DNA of 64,000 bases from Paraburkholderia sp. CNPSo 3274 (GTDB lineage: Bacteria > Pseudomonadota > Gammaproteobacteria > Burkholderiales > Burkholderiaceae), in contig NZ_JAMBPR010000010.1 of NCBI RefSeq assembly GCF_024206475.1, positions 62,001 through 126,000 on the forward strand. The letters are read 5' to 3'. Within the stretch, counting starts at the first letter, position 1; each line of letters opens with the position of its first letter. Positions 35,352 through 46,955 of this stretch are shown here, one piece after another. The position numbers were made by a program, and so were the translations under genes. Below the pieces are notes generated by a model. That model was not told where the DNA came from, did not search any database, and was given only the letters and a program-made list of their open reading frames with translations.

Positions 35352-36575
35352 ATGCGTCCGTCCCCACTCCATGCGCGGCTGTCGCGCCTCACCGGGTTAT
35401 CGTTGCAAACACGCGTGTTGCGCCGCGCGTTGCCCGCAGTCGTTCTCTCGCTCACAAGCGTCACTTCGTTCGCGCAGGTCGCCCCGCCGAACGTGCTCGC
35501 GCGCTCGTGGGTCATCATGGACGAGAGCGATGGCCAGGTGCTTGCCTCGGCCAATGCCGATGCGCGAATGGAGCCCGCGTCGCTCACGAAGCTCATGACT
35601 GCCTACCTGACATTTCGGGCGCTGCAGTCGAAGAAGATTGCCTTGAATCAGACGGTGCTCGCCAGCGATGCGGTTCGCGCAGTGGGCTCCGATCAGTCGC
35701 GCATGTTCATTTCGCCGAACAAGCCCGTTACCGTGCAGGACCTCCTCTATGGGTTAATCGTCCAATCGGGTAACGACGCAGCCATTGCGCTCGCCGAACT
35801 GGTCGGCGGCAGCCAGGCACAGTTCGTCGAGATGATGAACGCAGAGGCACAATGGATCGGCATGGCCCACACGCATTACGCGGACGTCAACGGCATGCCG
35901 GAACCGGACCACTATTCGACAGCCGACGATCTCGCGCGGCTGGCGGCGCGTCTGATTTCAGAATTTCCGGAGTACTACCCGATTTTCTCGGTCAAGACGT
36001 TCACCTATGACAACATCCGGCAGCCTAACCGCAATCGTCTGCTGTGGCTCGATCCGACGGTGGACGGCCTCAAAACTGGGCACACGCAAGCCGCTGGCTA
36101 TTGCCTCATTGCGAGCGCGAACCGCACCGAGCCCGGCGCCGCCGGTGCGACGAGGCGCGTGATTACCGTCGTGATGGGAGACCCCAGCGGGGCTGACCGC
36201 GTGCGTGACAGCATGAAACTGCTCGACTTCGCCTATCACGCGTTCACGCAGGTACGGCCATGGCAGCCGGGGCAGGCCGTACAAACGGCGCGCGTCTACG
36301 AGGGGACGAGCCTGTCCGTAAGGGTTGGTGTTTCAGGTGATCTTGCAGCAACGGTGCCGATGGGCACGGGCGGAAAAATCGTTTCGCGGGTCACCCTGAG
36401 CGCGCCCTTGATCGCGCCGCTCGCTGCTGGACAGCGTGTCGGCAGCGTCGCGCTTCTCGACGATGGCAAGGTGCTTGCGCAGGCGCCGTTGGTCGCGCTC
36501 GAAGCCGTGCCGCAGGCGGGACTCACAAGCCGGCTTTGGGATTCGGTGCTGCTTCGGGTCGGTTCGAAGACGTAA
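35352..36575 (+). CDS. D-alanyl-D-alanine carboxypeptidase (S11, PBP5/6-like)
   Basis: Periplasmic peptidoglycan-trimming enzyme of 407 residues. A signal sequence covers about the first 42 residues (cleaved after SFA). The active-site motifs are all present: SLTK at 77-80 with the acylated serine, SGN at 139-141 and KTG at 241-243. The C-terminal beta-rich domain and a short end helix are typical of PBP5/PBP6 (DacA/DacC). Removal of the terminal D-Ala limits cross-linking. No operon partner is evident. Confidence 0.93.
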   Translation: MRPSPLHARLSRLTGLSLQTRVLRRALPAVVLSLTSVTSFAQVAPPNVLARSWVIMDESDGQVLASANADARMEPASLTKLMTAYLTFRALQSKKIALNQTVLASDAVRAVGSDQSRMFISPNKPVTVQDLLYGLIVQSGNDAAIALAELVGGSQAQFVEMMNAEAQWIGMAHTHYADVNGMPEPDHYSTADDLARLAARLISEFPEYYPIFSVKTFTYDNIRQPNRNRLLWLDPTVDGLKTGHTQAAGYCLIASANRTEPGAAGATRRVITVVMGDPSGADRVRDSMKLLDFAYHAFTQVRPWQPGQAVQTARVYEGTSLSVRVGVSGDLAATVPMGTGGKIVSRVTLSAPLIAPLAAGQRVGSVALLDDGKVLAQAPLVALEAVPQAGLTSRLWDSVLLRVGSKT

Positions 36576-36605
36576 GCGGTGACGGCTGATGCGCAAGTGC
36601 CATTA

Positions 36606-36692
36606 TGGACAGAATCTGGGAGGCGGTCTGCATGCAATCTTTCGAGTTGAAGACGGCTTTTCAGGCGCGAACGGAAAGCTCGGCAATTGCGG
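36606..36692 (+). pseudogene. Remnant of an outer membrane porin gene
   Basis: About 28 codons read GQNLGGGLHAIFRVEDGF and then NGKLG, matching the GSEDLGDGLSAVFRLENGF region of Burkholderia-type porins such as the intact one at 49966. No other part of a porin is present. It lies in the leader of the ABC binding-protein gene. Confidence 0.6.
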
Positions 36693-36774
36693 CCTTCCGC
36701 GATCGCTCTTGATGCACAACGACGGCGGGGTGCGTACGTGCCGGACTGCTTGCGCCGATATCGGGAGAAATAGA

Positions 36775-37695
36775 GTGAAATGGCGCATTTCTGGCCTTAT
36801 ATGCGTGGCCATGTTGGCGGCCGCGCCGGTAGCACGCGCGCATGACGCGATACGTGTGGCATATGCCGGCTCGATGGGCGTGGTGATGGACGAAGCGCTC
36901 GGGCCGGCCTTCGCAAAAAAGAACGGCGTCGATTACGAGGGCCAAGGTGAAGGCGCTTACGGTATGGCTCGCTTGCTGGCGTCGAGAAAGCTGGTTGCCG
37001 ACGTGTTTGTCTCGATCACGCCAGGTCCGATCGAGATCCTCGAGGCAGCGAACCTGGTCGATCGCGCGCTTCCCGTCGCGAGCACGGGCATGGTGATCGC
37101 TTTCAATCCGAAAAGCCCGTTTGCGAAGCAGATGGAAGCGGCGACGGCGGGGCATGGCTCGCCGTGGTGGGATGTGCTCCAGGCACCGGGTTTGCGTTTT
37201 GGTCGAACGGATCCGCAGTTCGATCCCCAAGGGCAGAACATCATCTTCACTGTGGAACTGGCGGAAAGGTACTACGGACAGCCTGGTCTTGCCCGGAGAA
37301 TTCTAGGCGCCACGGAGAATCCGCAGCAAGTCTTTGCGGAAGGCGGGTTGCTCTCGAGGCTGGAGGCGGGGCAAGTCGATGCCTCTTCCGGCTATCGGAG
37401 CGCGGTGATTTCCGCGAAGCTCCCCTACATTGCACTTCCGGACGAGATCAACCTCAGCAATCCGGCTGACGCCCGCCGGTGGTACGACACGGTTTCGTTC
37501 AAGCTCGCCGGCACGGCCGGTGCTCCGCGCATACTCTCCCCGCAACCGCTGGTCTTTTACGCTGCCGTGCTCAACAACGCGCCGCATCCCCAACTCGCGC
37601 GAGCATTCATCGACTTCATGCTGAGTCCTGCGGGGCAAGCAATCTTCAATCAGAAAGGGTACGACGCACCAAAGGGCAGCGCCCTGAACAAGTAA
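36775..37695 (+). CDS. ABC substrate-binding protein, molybdate/tungstate type
   Basis: Periplasmic solute-binding protein of 306 residues. The signal peptide spans about residues 1-22 (cleaved near ARA-HD). The mature part starts RVAYAGSMGVVMDEALGPAF and continues with ADVFVSITPGPIEILEAAN, as in ModA/WtpA-type oxyanion-binding proteins. The GTG at 36775 follows GGGAG with good spacing; the ATG at 36589 would put porin-remnant sequence in front of the signal peptide and is rejected. The permease gene follows after 14 bases. The nearby moa genes and a molybdoenzyme support an oxyanion such as molybdate or tungstate. Confidence 0.82.
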   Translation: MKWRISGLICVAMLAAAPVARAHDAIRVAYAGSMGVVMDEALGPAFAKKNGVDYEGQGEGAYGMARLLASRKLVADVFVSITPGPIEILEAANLVDRALPVASTGMVIAFNPKSPFAKQMEAATAGHGSPWWDVLQAPGLRFGRTDPQFDPQGQNIIFTVELAERYYGQPGLARRILGATENPQQVFAEGGLLSRLEAGQVDASSGYRSAVISAKLPYIALPDEINLSNPADARRWYDTVSFKLAGTAGAPRILSPQPLVFYAAVLNNAPHPQLARAFIDFMLSPAGQAIFNQKGYDAPKGSALNK

Positions 37696-37709
37696 GGCCC
37701 AATCGCGGA

Positions 37710-38495
37710 ATGAAACCTGTTCGATCGAAGATGGCTCGCGCGGGATGGTTGAGCCTGACGCCCGCATTGGCGCTGCTGGCTCTCCCGCTGGTCTGCCTCT
37801 TCGGCGAGACGCAGTTCAGCGATCTTCACGCGGCTTACGGCGACTGGCGGGCGGTTGGCGTGTCGCTCCGGTTGAGCGTCTGGGCGATCATCATGATCGT
37901 GATCGTCGGTACGCCACTGTCGATCTGGCTGGCACGCAGCCAATCGCGGCTCACGCGATACGTCGACATTCTGGTTTTCTACTCGATGCTCGTCCCATCG
38001 CTCGCGATGGGCATCCTGCTCGTCTCAGCATATGGTCCCTATGGACCGCTCGGACGGCTTTTCGCAGAGATTGGTGTCTCACTGAACAATAATGCCAGTT
38101 CATTTGTGCTTGCACAGGTCTATGGCGGCCTTGCCTGGTACGTGACTTCGGCACGGACGGCTTTCGACAATGTGGCGCCCGAATTCGAAGAAGCGGCGTA
38201 CGATCTGGGCGCACCGCCTTTGACGACGTTCTTCAGCGTGACGTTGCCACTTTCCTCGCGGGCCATCGTGACCGCTGTGTTGTTGGCATGGGTTCGTATC
38301 GTCGGCGAATTTGGAATCGTTGCGGTTTTCTCATACTTTCCGCAGGGTATCCCAGTCAAGCTGTTCGTTGACCTGCAAGATAGTGGAATCCAGGCCGTAT
38401 ACGTCCTCACGTGGATATTGCTGTTGCTGATGCTGCCGTTTCCCTTTGTCGTGACGTGTGTTCTTCAGCGCGTGAGGACGACGCAGCAGCGGTGA
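37710..38495 (+). CDS. ABC transporter permease, molybdate/tungstate type
   Basis: Inner membrane permease of 261 residues with about six spans. The loop EEAAYDLGAPPLTTFFSVTLP carries the EAA motif that contacts the ATPase, and RIVGEFGIVAVF corresponds to the GEFG segment of ModB-type permeases. It follows the binding-protein gene closely. No ATPase gene is present: the permease ends 14 bases before the convergent moaD, so energisation must come from an ATPase encoded elsewhere, or the transporter is incomplete. Confidence 0.85.
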   Translation: MKPVRSKMARAGWLSLTPALALLALPLVCLFGETQFSDLHAAYGDWRAVGVSLRLSVWAIIMIVIVGTPLSIWLARSQSRLTRYVDILVFYSMLVPSLAMGILLVSAYGPYGPLGRLFAEIGVSLNNNASSFVLAQVYGGLAWYVTSARTAFDNVAPEFEEAAYDLGAPPLTTFFSVTLPLSSRAIVTAVLLAWVRIVGEFGIVAVFSYFPQGIPVKLFVDLQDSGIQAVYVLTWILLLLMLPFPFVVTCVLQRVRTTQQR

Positions 38496-38508
38496 ATCGA
38501 GCGCTGCT

Positions 38509-38766
38509 TTACCCGCCGGTCACCGGTGGAAAAAATGCGATCTCGCTGTCCTCGCGCACGACAAATGAGCCGGCGACCATTTCGTGGTTGACGGCTGTAC
38601 GTACCCGGCGGCCTTCGGGTAAGGCTGCGGCCATCTGGGCGTTGCGCGAGGCCAGCCGCGCCCGCAGGGCGTCGATCGTGAGCTGCGGCGCGTCGACATC
38701 GACGACTTCCTGCTGCATGCCGAGCTGTTCCCGGATGCTCGCAAAATACTTGATGGTGAGTCTCAT
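38509..38766 (-). CDS. moaD: Molybdopterin synthase small subunit
   Basis: Ubiquitin-like sulphur carrier of 85 residues that donates sulphur to precursor Z in molybdopterin synthesis. It ends in the essential Gly-Gly (PPVTGG), which is thiocarboxylated. The N-terminus IKYFASIREQLG is typical. It is the last gene of the ydeP-cydAB-moa run; the gap from moaE is 36 bases. Confidence 0.93.
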   Translation of the reverse strand: MRLTIKYFASIREQLGMQQEVVDVDAPQLTIDALRARLASRNAQMAAALPEGRRVRTAVNHEMVAGSFVVREDSEIAFFPPVTGG

Positions 38767-38802
38767 GATTGGGTTCCGGTTGTCGCCGGCGGCGCGGGAG
38801 CC

Positions 38803-39342
38803 TCAGCCCCAGCGCAGCATGGCTTGTTCGTCATGTGTTCTGGCTTCTACCCATTCGCATGTCCCGTCACGGCTGACTTCTTTTTTCCACAGCGGTGCGT
38901 GCGTTTTCAGAAAATCCATCACGAACTCGCACGCTCCGAATGCGCAAGCGCGATGCGGCGCGGCGACAACCACGCATACGACGGCATTGCCGAGGGCGAC
39001 GCGGCCGACCCGGTGGACGACCTTGATGGCATCGACCTTCCATCGTGCATTGGCTTCTTCGACTATGCCCCATAGCGAGTGCTCGGTCATGCCGGGATAC
39101 TGCTCGAGTTCGAGCGCGACGACGTCGTCGGAATCACCGCTATTGCGGACGACCCCGACGAAATTGACCACGGCCCCCACGTTCGGGTTGCGCATGATCG
39201 GTGCAATCTCCGCCTGAATATCGATCGGCTGATGCTGGATACGTACTTCGAAGCCGGCTACTATGCCGATGCGGGGCTGCGTGTCCTCGGAGTGAGACGG
39301 GATGTCGGGCAGGGCGCCCTGCGAGGGTCTGACAGGCGTCAT
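38803..39342 (-). CDS. moaE: Molybdopterin synthase catalytic subunit
   Basis: Large subunit of molybdopterin synthase, 179 residues, slightly longer than the usual 150 because of an N-terminal extension. Family landmarks are GAVVNFVGVVR, LELEQYPGMTE, HRVGRVALGNAVVCVVVAAPHRACAF and APLWKKE with the catalytic lysines. It partners MoaD, encoded just downstream. The extension before about residue 28 has no obvious role and a later start is possible. Confidence 0.93.
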   Translation of the reverse strand: MTPVRPSQGALPDIPSHSEDTQPRIGIVAGFEVRIQHQPIDIQAEIAPIMRNPNVGAVVNFVGVVRNSGDSDDVVALELEQYPGMTEHSLWGIVEEANARWKVDAIKVVHRVGRVALGNAVVCVVVAAPHRACAFGACEFVMDFLKTHAPLWKKEVSRDGTCEWVEARTHDEQAMLRWG

Positions 39343-39384
39343 GATCCTTCCTCATGTAGCGGGTCGTGAAGCGCGCGGCAACGT

Positions 39385-40485
39385 TCAGCCGCCTATGAGC
39401 GACATGCGCACTGTCGGCCACACCTTGCCGGTGGCTGGTTTGCGCGGCATCCAGCGCAGCTCCGAGTACCGGTCATCACGGGCGTTCCAGCTTGCACGAA
39501 TCGATTCGGCCAACTGCTCGACGGGCACGGCGTCGCCGAGCCAGGGATTGAGGTCCGTTCCCTGCGTGGCGAAGAGGCAGGTGTAGAGTTGACCGTCGGC
39601 GGATACGCGCGCACGGGAGCACGCGCCGCAAAAAGGCGCCGAGATGCTCGAGATGAATCCGACTTCGCCGCTGCCGCTCGCATGCCGATACTTGACGGCG
39701 GTCGCCCCTTCCCGTTCGGCCGGGAGCGGCACGAGAGGAAATTCGGACTCCACGATGGCTTGTATCTCCCGCGCCGTGAGCACTGTCGCGTTAGACCAGT
39801 CGAACGCACCGCCTACGTCCATGTACTCGATGAAGCGTACAGCGACACCCGTGTTCCTGAACAGACGCACGAGCGGAAGGATCTGGCTGTCATTGACGTC
39901 CCGCTGGATCACCGCGTTCACCTTGACTGGAGCGAGGCCCACGGCTTGCGCCTGCTCTATGCCGTCGAGGATGCGCGTCACGGGCAGATCGACGTCGCTC
40001 ATGCGCCGGAATACCCCTTGATCGACAGCATCGAGGCTGACCGTGACGCGGCCGAGGCCCGCATCGCGCAGAGCGCGTGCCCTGCTGGCGAGCAGCGAGC
40101 CGTTTGTCGTCATTGCGATGTCCATGGGCTTGCCGCTCGCTGCCGTGAGGCGCGCGAGGCGCTCGATGAGCGCTTCGAGTCCGCGCCGCAGCAACGGTTC
40201 GCCGCCGGTGATGCGGATTTTCTCGACGCCAAGAGACGCGAATGCCCGTGCGAGCTTGACCATTTGATCGAAGGAAAGGCGCTCTGATGCCCGCAGAAAG
40301 GGGTAGTCCGCGCCGAACACGTGACGAGGCATGCAGTAGGTGCAACGGAAATTGCATTGATCGATGACGGACAGGCGCAGATCTCGCAGGGGACGTCCGA
40401 GCCTGTCGAAGGCCGGCGCAGCGATGCGGGGCAGTCCGTCCGACGACGGTCCGGCGGCGATGAGTGGCTCGGCGATGGCGTTCAT
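39385..40485 (-). CDS. moaA: GTP 3',8-cyclase (MoaA)
   Basis: Radical-SAM enzyme of 366 residues that begins molybdenum cofactor synthesis from GTP. The SAM cluster motif CNFRCTYC lies near residue 44 and RITGGEPLLRRG follows. The second 4Fe-4S cluster site is in FCGACSRARVSADG and LYTCLFA. The C-terminal Gly-Gly required for activity is present (SLIGG). It starts 27 bases after cydB ends and is followed by moaE, so it is part of the same run. MoaC is not encoded here. Confidence 0.94.
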   Translation of the reverse strand: MNAIAEPLIAAGPSSDGLPRIAAPAFDRLGRPLRDLRLSVIDQCNFRCTYCMPRHVFGADYPFLRASERLSFDQMVKLARAFASLGVEKIRITGGEPLLRRGLEALIERLARLTAASGKPMDIAMTTNGSLLASRARALRDAGLGRVTVSLDAVDQGVFRRMSDVDLPVTRILDGIEQAQAVGLAPVKVNAVIQRDVNDSQILPLVRLFRNTGVAVRFIEYMDVGGAFDWSNATVLTAREIQAIVESEFPLVPLPAEREGATAVKYRHASGSGEVGFISSISAPFCGACSRARVSADGQLYTCLFATQGTDLNPWLGDAVPVEQLAESIRASWNARDDRYSELRWMPRKPATGKVWPTVRMSLIGG

Positions 40486-40512
40486 GATCTCTTCACAGTA
40501 GCGGGCAGATGA

Positions 40513-41499
40513 CTAGTGCTTGACCGGCACGACCTTCCCGCGGAACAGATGGTATTGGTACAGGTTATAGCCGACCATGATCGGGAACACGATGCCAATC
40601 CCACATAGCATGAAGGTGAGCGTCGTGCTGTCCGATGCCGCAGCGGCGACGGTGAGCTGACCGGGCACGATGTAGGGGAACAGGCTGATCGCGAGGCCCG
40701 CGAAAGAGACCACGAACAGGATCGTGGCGCCAACGAATGGGCCATGCTCTCCGCGCATGTGAATCGAGTAGAGCACGTAGAGAAACGCGAGTGCGGCCAG
40801 CACGCCCAGCGCGATCAGCAGGTGGAATACGCCGGTTTCCTGCCAGCGCGTCACGCCCACCGGGCTTAGCTTCAACGTAGCGAACGACACCACCAGCGCG
40901 GCCGCCACGGTCGTGAACACAGAGACAACGGCATAGCGGCGCGCCGACATTTCGATTGCACCCGTCGTCTTCTTTACGAGCCAGGTCGCGCCGAGCAGGC
41001 AATAGCCGGACACGACGCCGATCGCCGTGACGGCCACGAAGCCGAGGTTCGTGGCGCCGGGCACGAAGCCGGTCAGTATCTTGCCGAGCACGATGCCTTG
41101 CGATATCGCCGCGAGCAGGCTGCCGATGCCGAACACGCGGTCCCACACGGTCTTGCTGGAGTGTGCGGCATGACGAAACTCGATCGCCGCGCCGCGCATG
41201 ATGAAGCTCGCGATCAGCAGCATCACCGGAACGTAGAGGTCCGAAAGAATCATCGCGTAGGCATCGGGGAACGCCCCGAAGAGCGCGCCGCCGAGCGCGA
41301 CAAGCCAGGTCTCGTTGGCGTCCCACACATGGCCAATGGACTGGATCATCAGGTCGCGGTCGCTTTCGCGGCGGCGCAGTAGGGTGAGCACGCCCACGCC
41401 GAGGTCGAAGCCGTCCGTGACGACGTAGAGCACGAGCATCAGGCCGATGAGCCCGAACCACGCATGGCTTAGCAGGTCTTGAGTTGTTGAGGGAGGCAT
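40513..41499 (-). CDS. cydB: Cytochrome bd-type quinol oxidase subunit II
   Basis: Membrane subunit of 328 residues with about eight spans. Signature segments are LYVVTDGFDLGVG and HVWDANETWLVALGGALFGAFP, corresponding to the conserved Trp/Asn-rich region of CydB. The ATG at 41499 follows AGGAAG. CydB pairs with CydA, encoded 44 bases upstream, to form a quinol oxidase that reduces O2 to water. A CydX-like small subunit was not seen. Confidence 0.93.
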   Translation of the reverse strand: MPPSTTQDLLSHAWFGLIGLMLVLYVVTDGFDLGVGVLTLLRRRESDRDLMIQSIGHVWDANETWLVALGGALFGAFPDAYAMILSDLYVPVMLLIASFIMRGAAIEFRHAAHSSKTVWDRVFGIGSLLAAISQGIVLGKILTGFVPGATNLGFVAVTAIGVVSGYCLLGATWLVKKTTGAIEMSARRYAVVSVFTTVAAALVVSFATLKLSPVGVTRWQETGVFHLLIALGVLAALAFLYVLYSIHMRGEHGPFVGATILFVVSFAGLAISLFPYIVPGQLTVAAAASDSTTLTFMLCGIGIVFPIMVGYNLYQYHLFRGKVVPVKH

Positions 41500-41543
41500 G
41501 ATGACTTCCTGTGATGAATGCGAAACGGCGGATGCGTCGTCGC

Positions 41544-42943
41544 TCAGTAGTCGACGGCGTGCGCGGCGCTCTGGCGGGCAGGCTCGGCCGGCGGCATCAG
41601 GCCGAGGTCGGGGCCGCGGCGCAGCCAGCGGCGAGCGAAGACGAAGAACGACGTGATGAGGATGACGTAGAAAGCAGCGAACATGATCATGCTGCCCGAG
41701 ATGGCGCCGGCCGGAATCGCGGAGGCGGACTGGCTCGTGCGCAACAGGCCATAGACGAGCCACGGCTGGCGGCCCACTTCGCGCACGATCCAGCCGCACT
41801 CGACCGCAATGTACGGCAGCGGGATCGCCAATACCCACGCGAGCAGCAGCTTGCGTTGCGCCAGCAGCGCCTCAAGGCGGCCACGTGACTTGCGCAGCGC
41901 GTAAAGCGTCCAGAAGGCGAGCACCATGAACAGGAAACCCACACCGGCCATGACCCGGAACCCGTAGTAGAGCAGAGGAATCATCGGCGGCTGCTCGGCC
42001 ACGGGAATGTCCCTCAGGCCCTTGATCTGGCCGTGCAGGCTGTGCGTGCCGAGGAGGCTTAGCAGGCCTGGCACTTCGAGCGACCAGTCGTTGCGTTGCT
42101 GGGCGGCGTCGGGCCACGCGAGGAGCGACCAGCTCGCACCGGTGCCCGGTGCGTTGGTTTCCCAGTGGCCTTCGATCGCTGCACCCTTGGCCGGTTGCGT
42201 GGCAAAGACATCCACGCCGCTGGAGTCGCCCAGCCAGATCTGCACGGGAGCCACGAACGCGAGAAGCAGCAGCGCGAGCTTGAAGGAGCGCACGAAGAAG
42301 GCCGGATCGCGGCGCTTGAGCAGGTAGTACGCCGAGATGCCCGCCACCACCACAAGGCCGGTTTCGAGCGCGGCAAACCACATGTGCGAGGTGCCCCACG
42401 GCATGTCCGGGCTGAAGATCGCTTTCACGTAGTCGGTAACGACAAGCTTGCCGTTGACTTCGGCGACGCCGCTCGGCGTTTGCAGCCAGGAGTTCGCGAC
42501 CATGATCCAGAACGCGGACAGCGAAGAGCCGAGTGCGACCATCGCCGTGGCGAACAGGTGAACGCCCTTGGGAACACGCTCCCATCCCAGCATCATGATG
42601 CCGACGAATCCGGCTTCGAGCATGAAGGCCATCGCGCCTTCAAAGCCGAGAATGTTCCCGAAGAACTGACCGGTGTATTCCGAAAACGGCCCCCAGTTGG
42701 TGCCGAACTGGAACTCCATGGGGATCCCGCTCACGACGCCGACGGCGAAATTGAGCAACAAAAGCTTGCTCCAGAACCGCGCGTGGCGGTACCAGACGAC
42801 ATCGCTGGTCTTGACCCAGAGTATCTCGACAACGAGCAGAAAAGCGGACAGGCTGATCGTGAGAATCGGCCAGAGTATGTGGAAGATCGCGGTCATCGCA
42901 AACTGGCCGCGCGCCAGATCAAGGGCTTCGACAGACATGGTCA

Positions 42944-42944
<1 letters not shown>
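41544..42944 (-). CDS. cydA: Cytochrome bd-type quinol oxidase subunit I (short Q-loop)
   Basis: Haem-bearing subunit of 466 residues. The N-terminus ARGQFAMTAIFHILWP carries the axial haem His, FEGAMAFMLEAGF has the conserved acidic residues, and the later GRQPWLVYGLLRT is the family signature. At 466 residues it is shorter than E. coli CydA, which implies a short quinol-binding loop of the cyanide-insensitive oxidase (CioA) type. Its ATG overlaps the TGA of the ydeP-like gene (TGATG at 42942-42946), a strong sign of translational coupling to that oxidoreductase. Confidence 0.93.
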
Positions 42945-45334
<2,390 letters not shown>

Positions 45335-45530
45335 GACTTTCGTTCCGTAGACTTCGCGCAGGCCGCCCAGCGTTTTCTGGCCAATGCCGCGCACTGCGAT
45401 TGGATGGCCCAAGCTTAAGAGCAGAAGCACCGCATCGAGGCGCACAGATTCCACCGGCTTGCTAGAGTACAGTTGCGCGCGCGCCGGAACATTTCAAGTG
45501 AAACACGCGCGCGGATCGAGGAGTAAAGAA

Positions 45531-46955
45531 GTGAATCTTTATGAGCAACTCGCCGACGACATCGAAAATCTGATACGCAAGGGTGTATATCGGCCGGGGG
45601 ATCGTGTGCCATCGGTGCGGCAAGCGAGTCAGCAGCATCGCATCAGTATTACGACGGTGATTCGCGCGTACGTGCTGCTGGAAAGCCGGGGCTTGCTGGA
45701 GAGCCGCCCACAGTCGGGCTACTTCGTGAGCCTGCGCGTGGCCGAGGGCGATCGCCACGCCGATGAGTTGCGCCCGACACGGCCCATTGCCGTGTCGGCG
45801 TCCGTCGACGTGAGCCGGCTCGTGCTTTCGACGCTGCGCTCGATCGCCATCGACGACGCCATTCCGCTCGGCTCGCCTTATCCCGATCCCGAGCTCTTTC
45901 CTTTTGACAAGCTCAATCGCTATGCGGCAGCCGTAGGTCGCAACAAGGCGCTATGGGGCGTAACGAACGCTTTGCCGCCGGGCAGCCCGGAACTCTTGCG
46001 GCAGATCGCCCGGCGCTACCTCGAGAACGGCATGGCGGTCGATCCGCACGAAATCATCGTGACCGTGGGTGCAACGGAGGCGATCAATCTGTGCCTGCAG
46101 GCCGTCGCGAAGCCGGGCGATGTCGTTGCGGTCGAATCGCCGACGTTCTATGCCATGCTGCACGCCATCGAGCGAGCCGGCATGAAGGCGATCGAGGTCG
46201 CGACGAACCCGGAGTACGGCATCGACATCGACGAACTCGCGGCAATCATCCGGGAACAACCGATCGCGGCCTGCATGGCAATGCCGAATTTCCAGAATCC
46301 GCTCGGCTTCAAGATGCCCGACGAGCGCAAGCGCGCGCTAGTGGAATTGCTGTCGGGTGCGGATGTGCCGCTTATCGAAAACGGCGTCTATAACGAGCTC
46401 TATTACGGCGAATCGCATCCGCGCACGCTTAAATCGTACGACAAAAAGGGCATGGTGCTGCACTGCGCTTCGTTTTCGAAAAGCCTCACATCGGCGTACC
46501 GCATCGGCTGGGCGCTGCCTGGCCGCTACCGCGATCAGGTAGAAAAGCTGAAGTTCCTCAACACGTTGGCGACGCCGGTGATTCCGCAACTGGCGATCGC
46601 GGAGTTTCTCGAGCGTGACGGCTATGAGCATCATTTGCGGCGCGTGCGCAAGCAATATGCGCAGCAGGCCAACCTGATGAGAGCGATGGTTATGCGGTTT
46701 TTTCCGGCCGGCACGCGCATTTCGAGCCCGGCAGGCGGCTATGTGCTGTGGGTCGAGCTGCCTGCCAAAGTCGATTCGATGAGACTCTATCAGCTTGCGC
46801 TGGAAAAACGTATCACGATCGGTCCCGGCTATATGTTTTCAATTTCGGACAGCTATCGGAATTTCATCCGCCTGAACTACAGCAGTCCGTGGTCGAGCGA
46901 AATCGAGCAGGCGGTCATAACCGTTGGCAAGCTGGCGACGGCATGTGCGCGTTGA
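45531..46955 (+). CDS. MocR-type GntR regulator / aminotransferase fusion
   Basis: Protein of 474 residues with a GntR winged-helix domain at about 1-70 (VNLYEQLADDIENLIRKG, then VPSVRQASQQHRISITTVIRAY) followed by a type I PLP aminotransferase fold. The PLP lysine lies in CASFSKSLTSAYRIGW. MocR-type proteins use PLP or an amino-acid adduct as a ligand to control genes, often next to themselves. The GTG at 45531 follows AGGAG with ideal spacing. The gene diverges from the ydeP-cydAB-moa run across 196 bases, making control of that run possible. Confidence 0.9.
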   Translation: MNLYEQLADDIENLIRKGVYRPGDRVPSVRQASQQHRISITTVIRAYVLLESRGLLESRPQSGYFVSLRVAEGDRHADELRPTRPIAVSASVDVSRLVLSTLRSIAIDDAIPLGSPYPDPELFPFDKLNRYAAAVGRNKALWGVTNALPPGSPELLRQIARRYLENGMAVDPHEIIVTVGATEAINLCLQAVAKPGDVVAVESPTFYAMLHAIERAGMKAIEVATNPEYGIDIDELAAIIREQPIAACMAMPNFQNPLGFKMPDERKRALVELLSGADVPLIENGVYNELYYGESHPRTLKSYDKKGMVLHCASFSKSLTSAYRIGWALPGRYRDQVEKLKFLNTLATPVIPQLAIAEFLERDGYEHHLRRVRKQYAQQANLMRAMVMRFFPAGTRISSPAGGYVLWVELPAKVDSMRLYQLALEKRITIGPGYMFSISDSYRNFIRLNYSSPWSSEIEQAVITVGKLATACAR

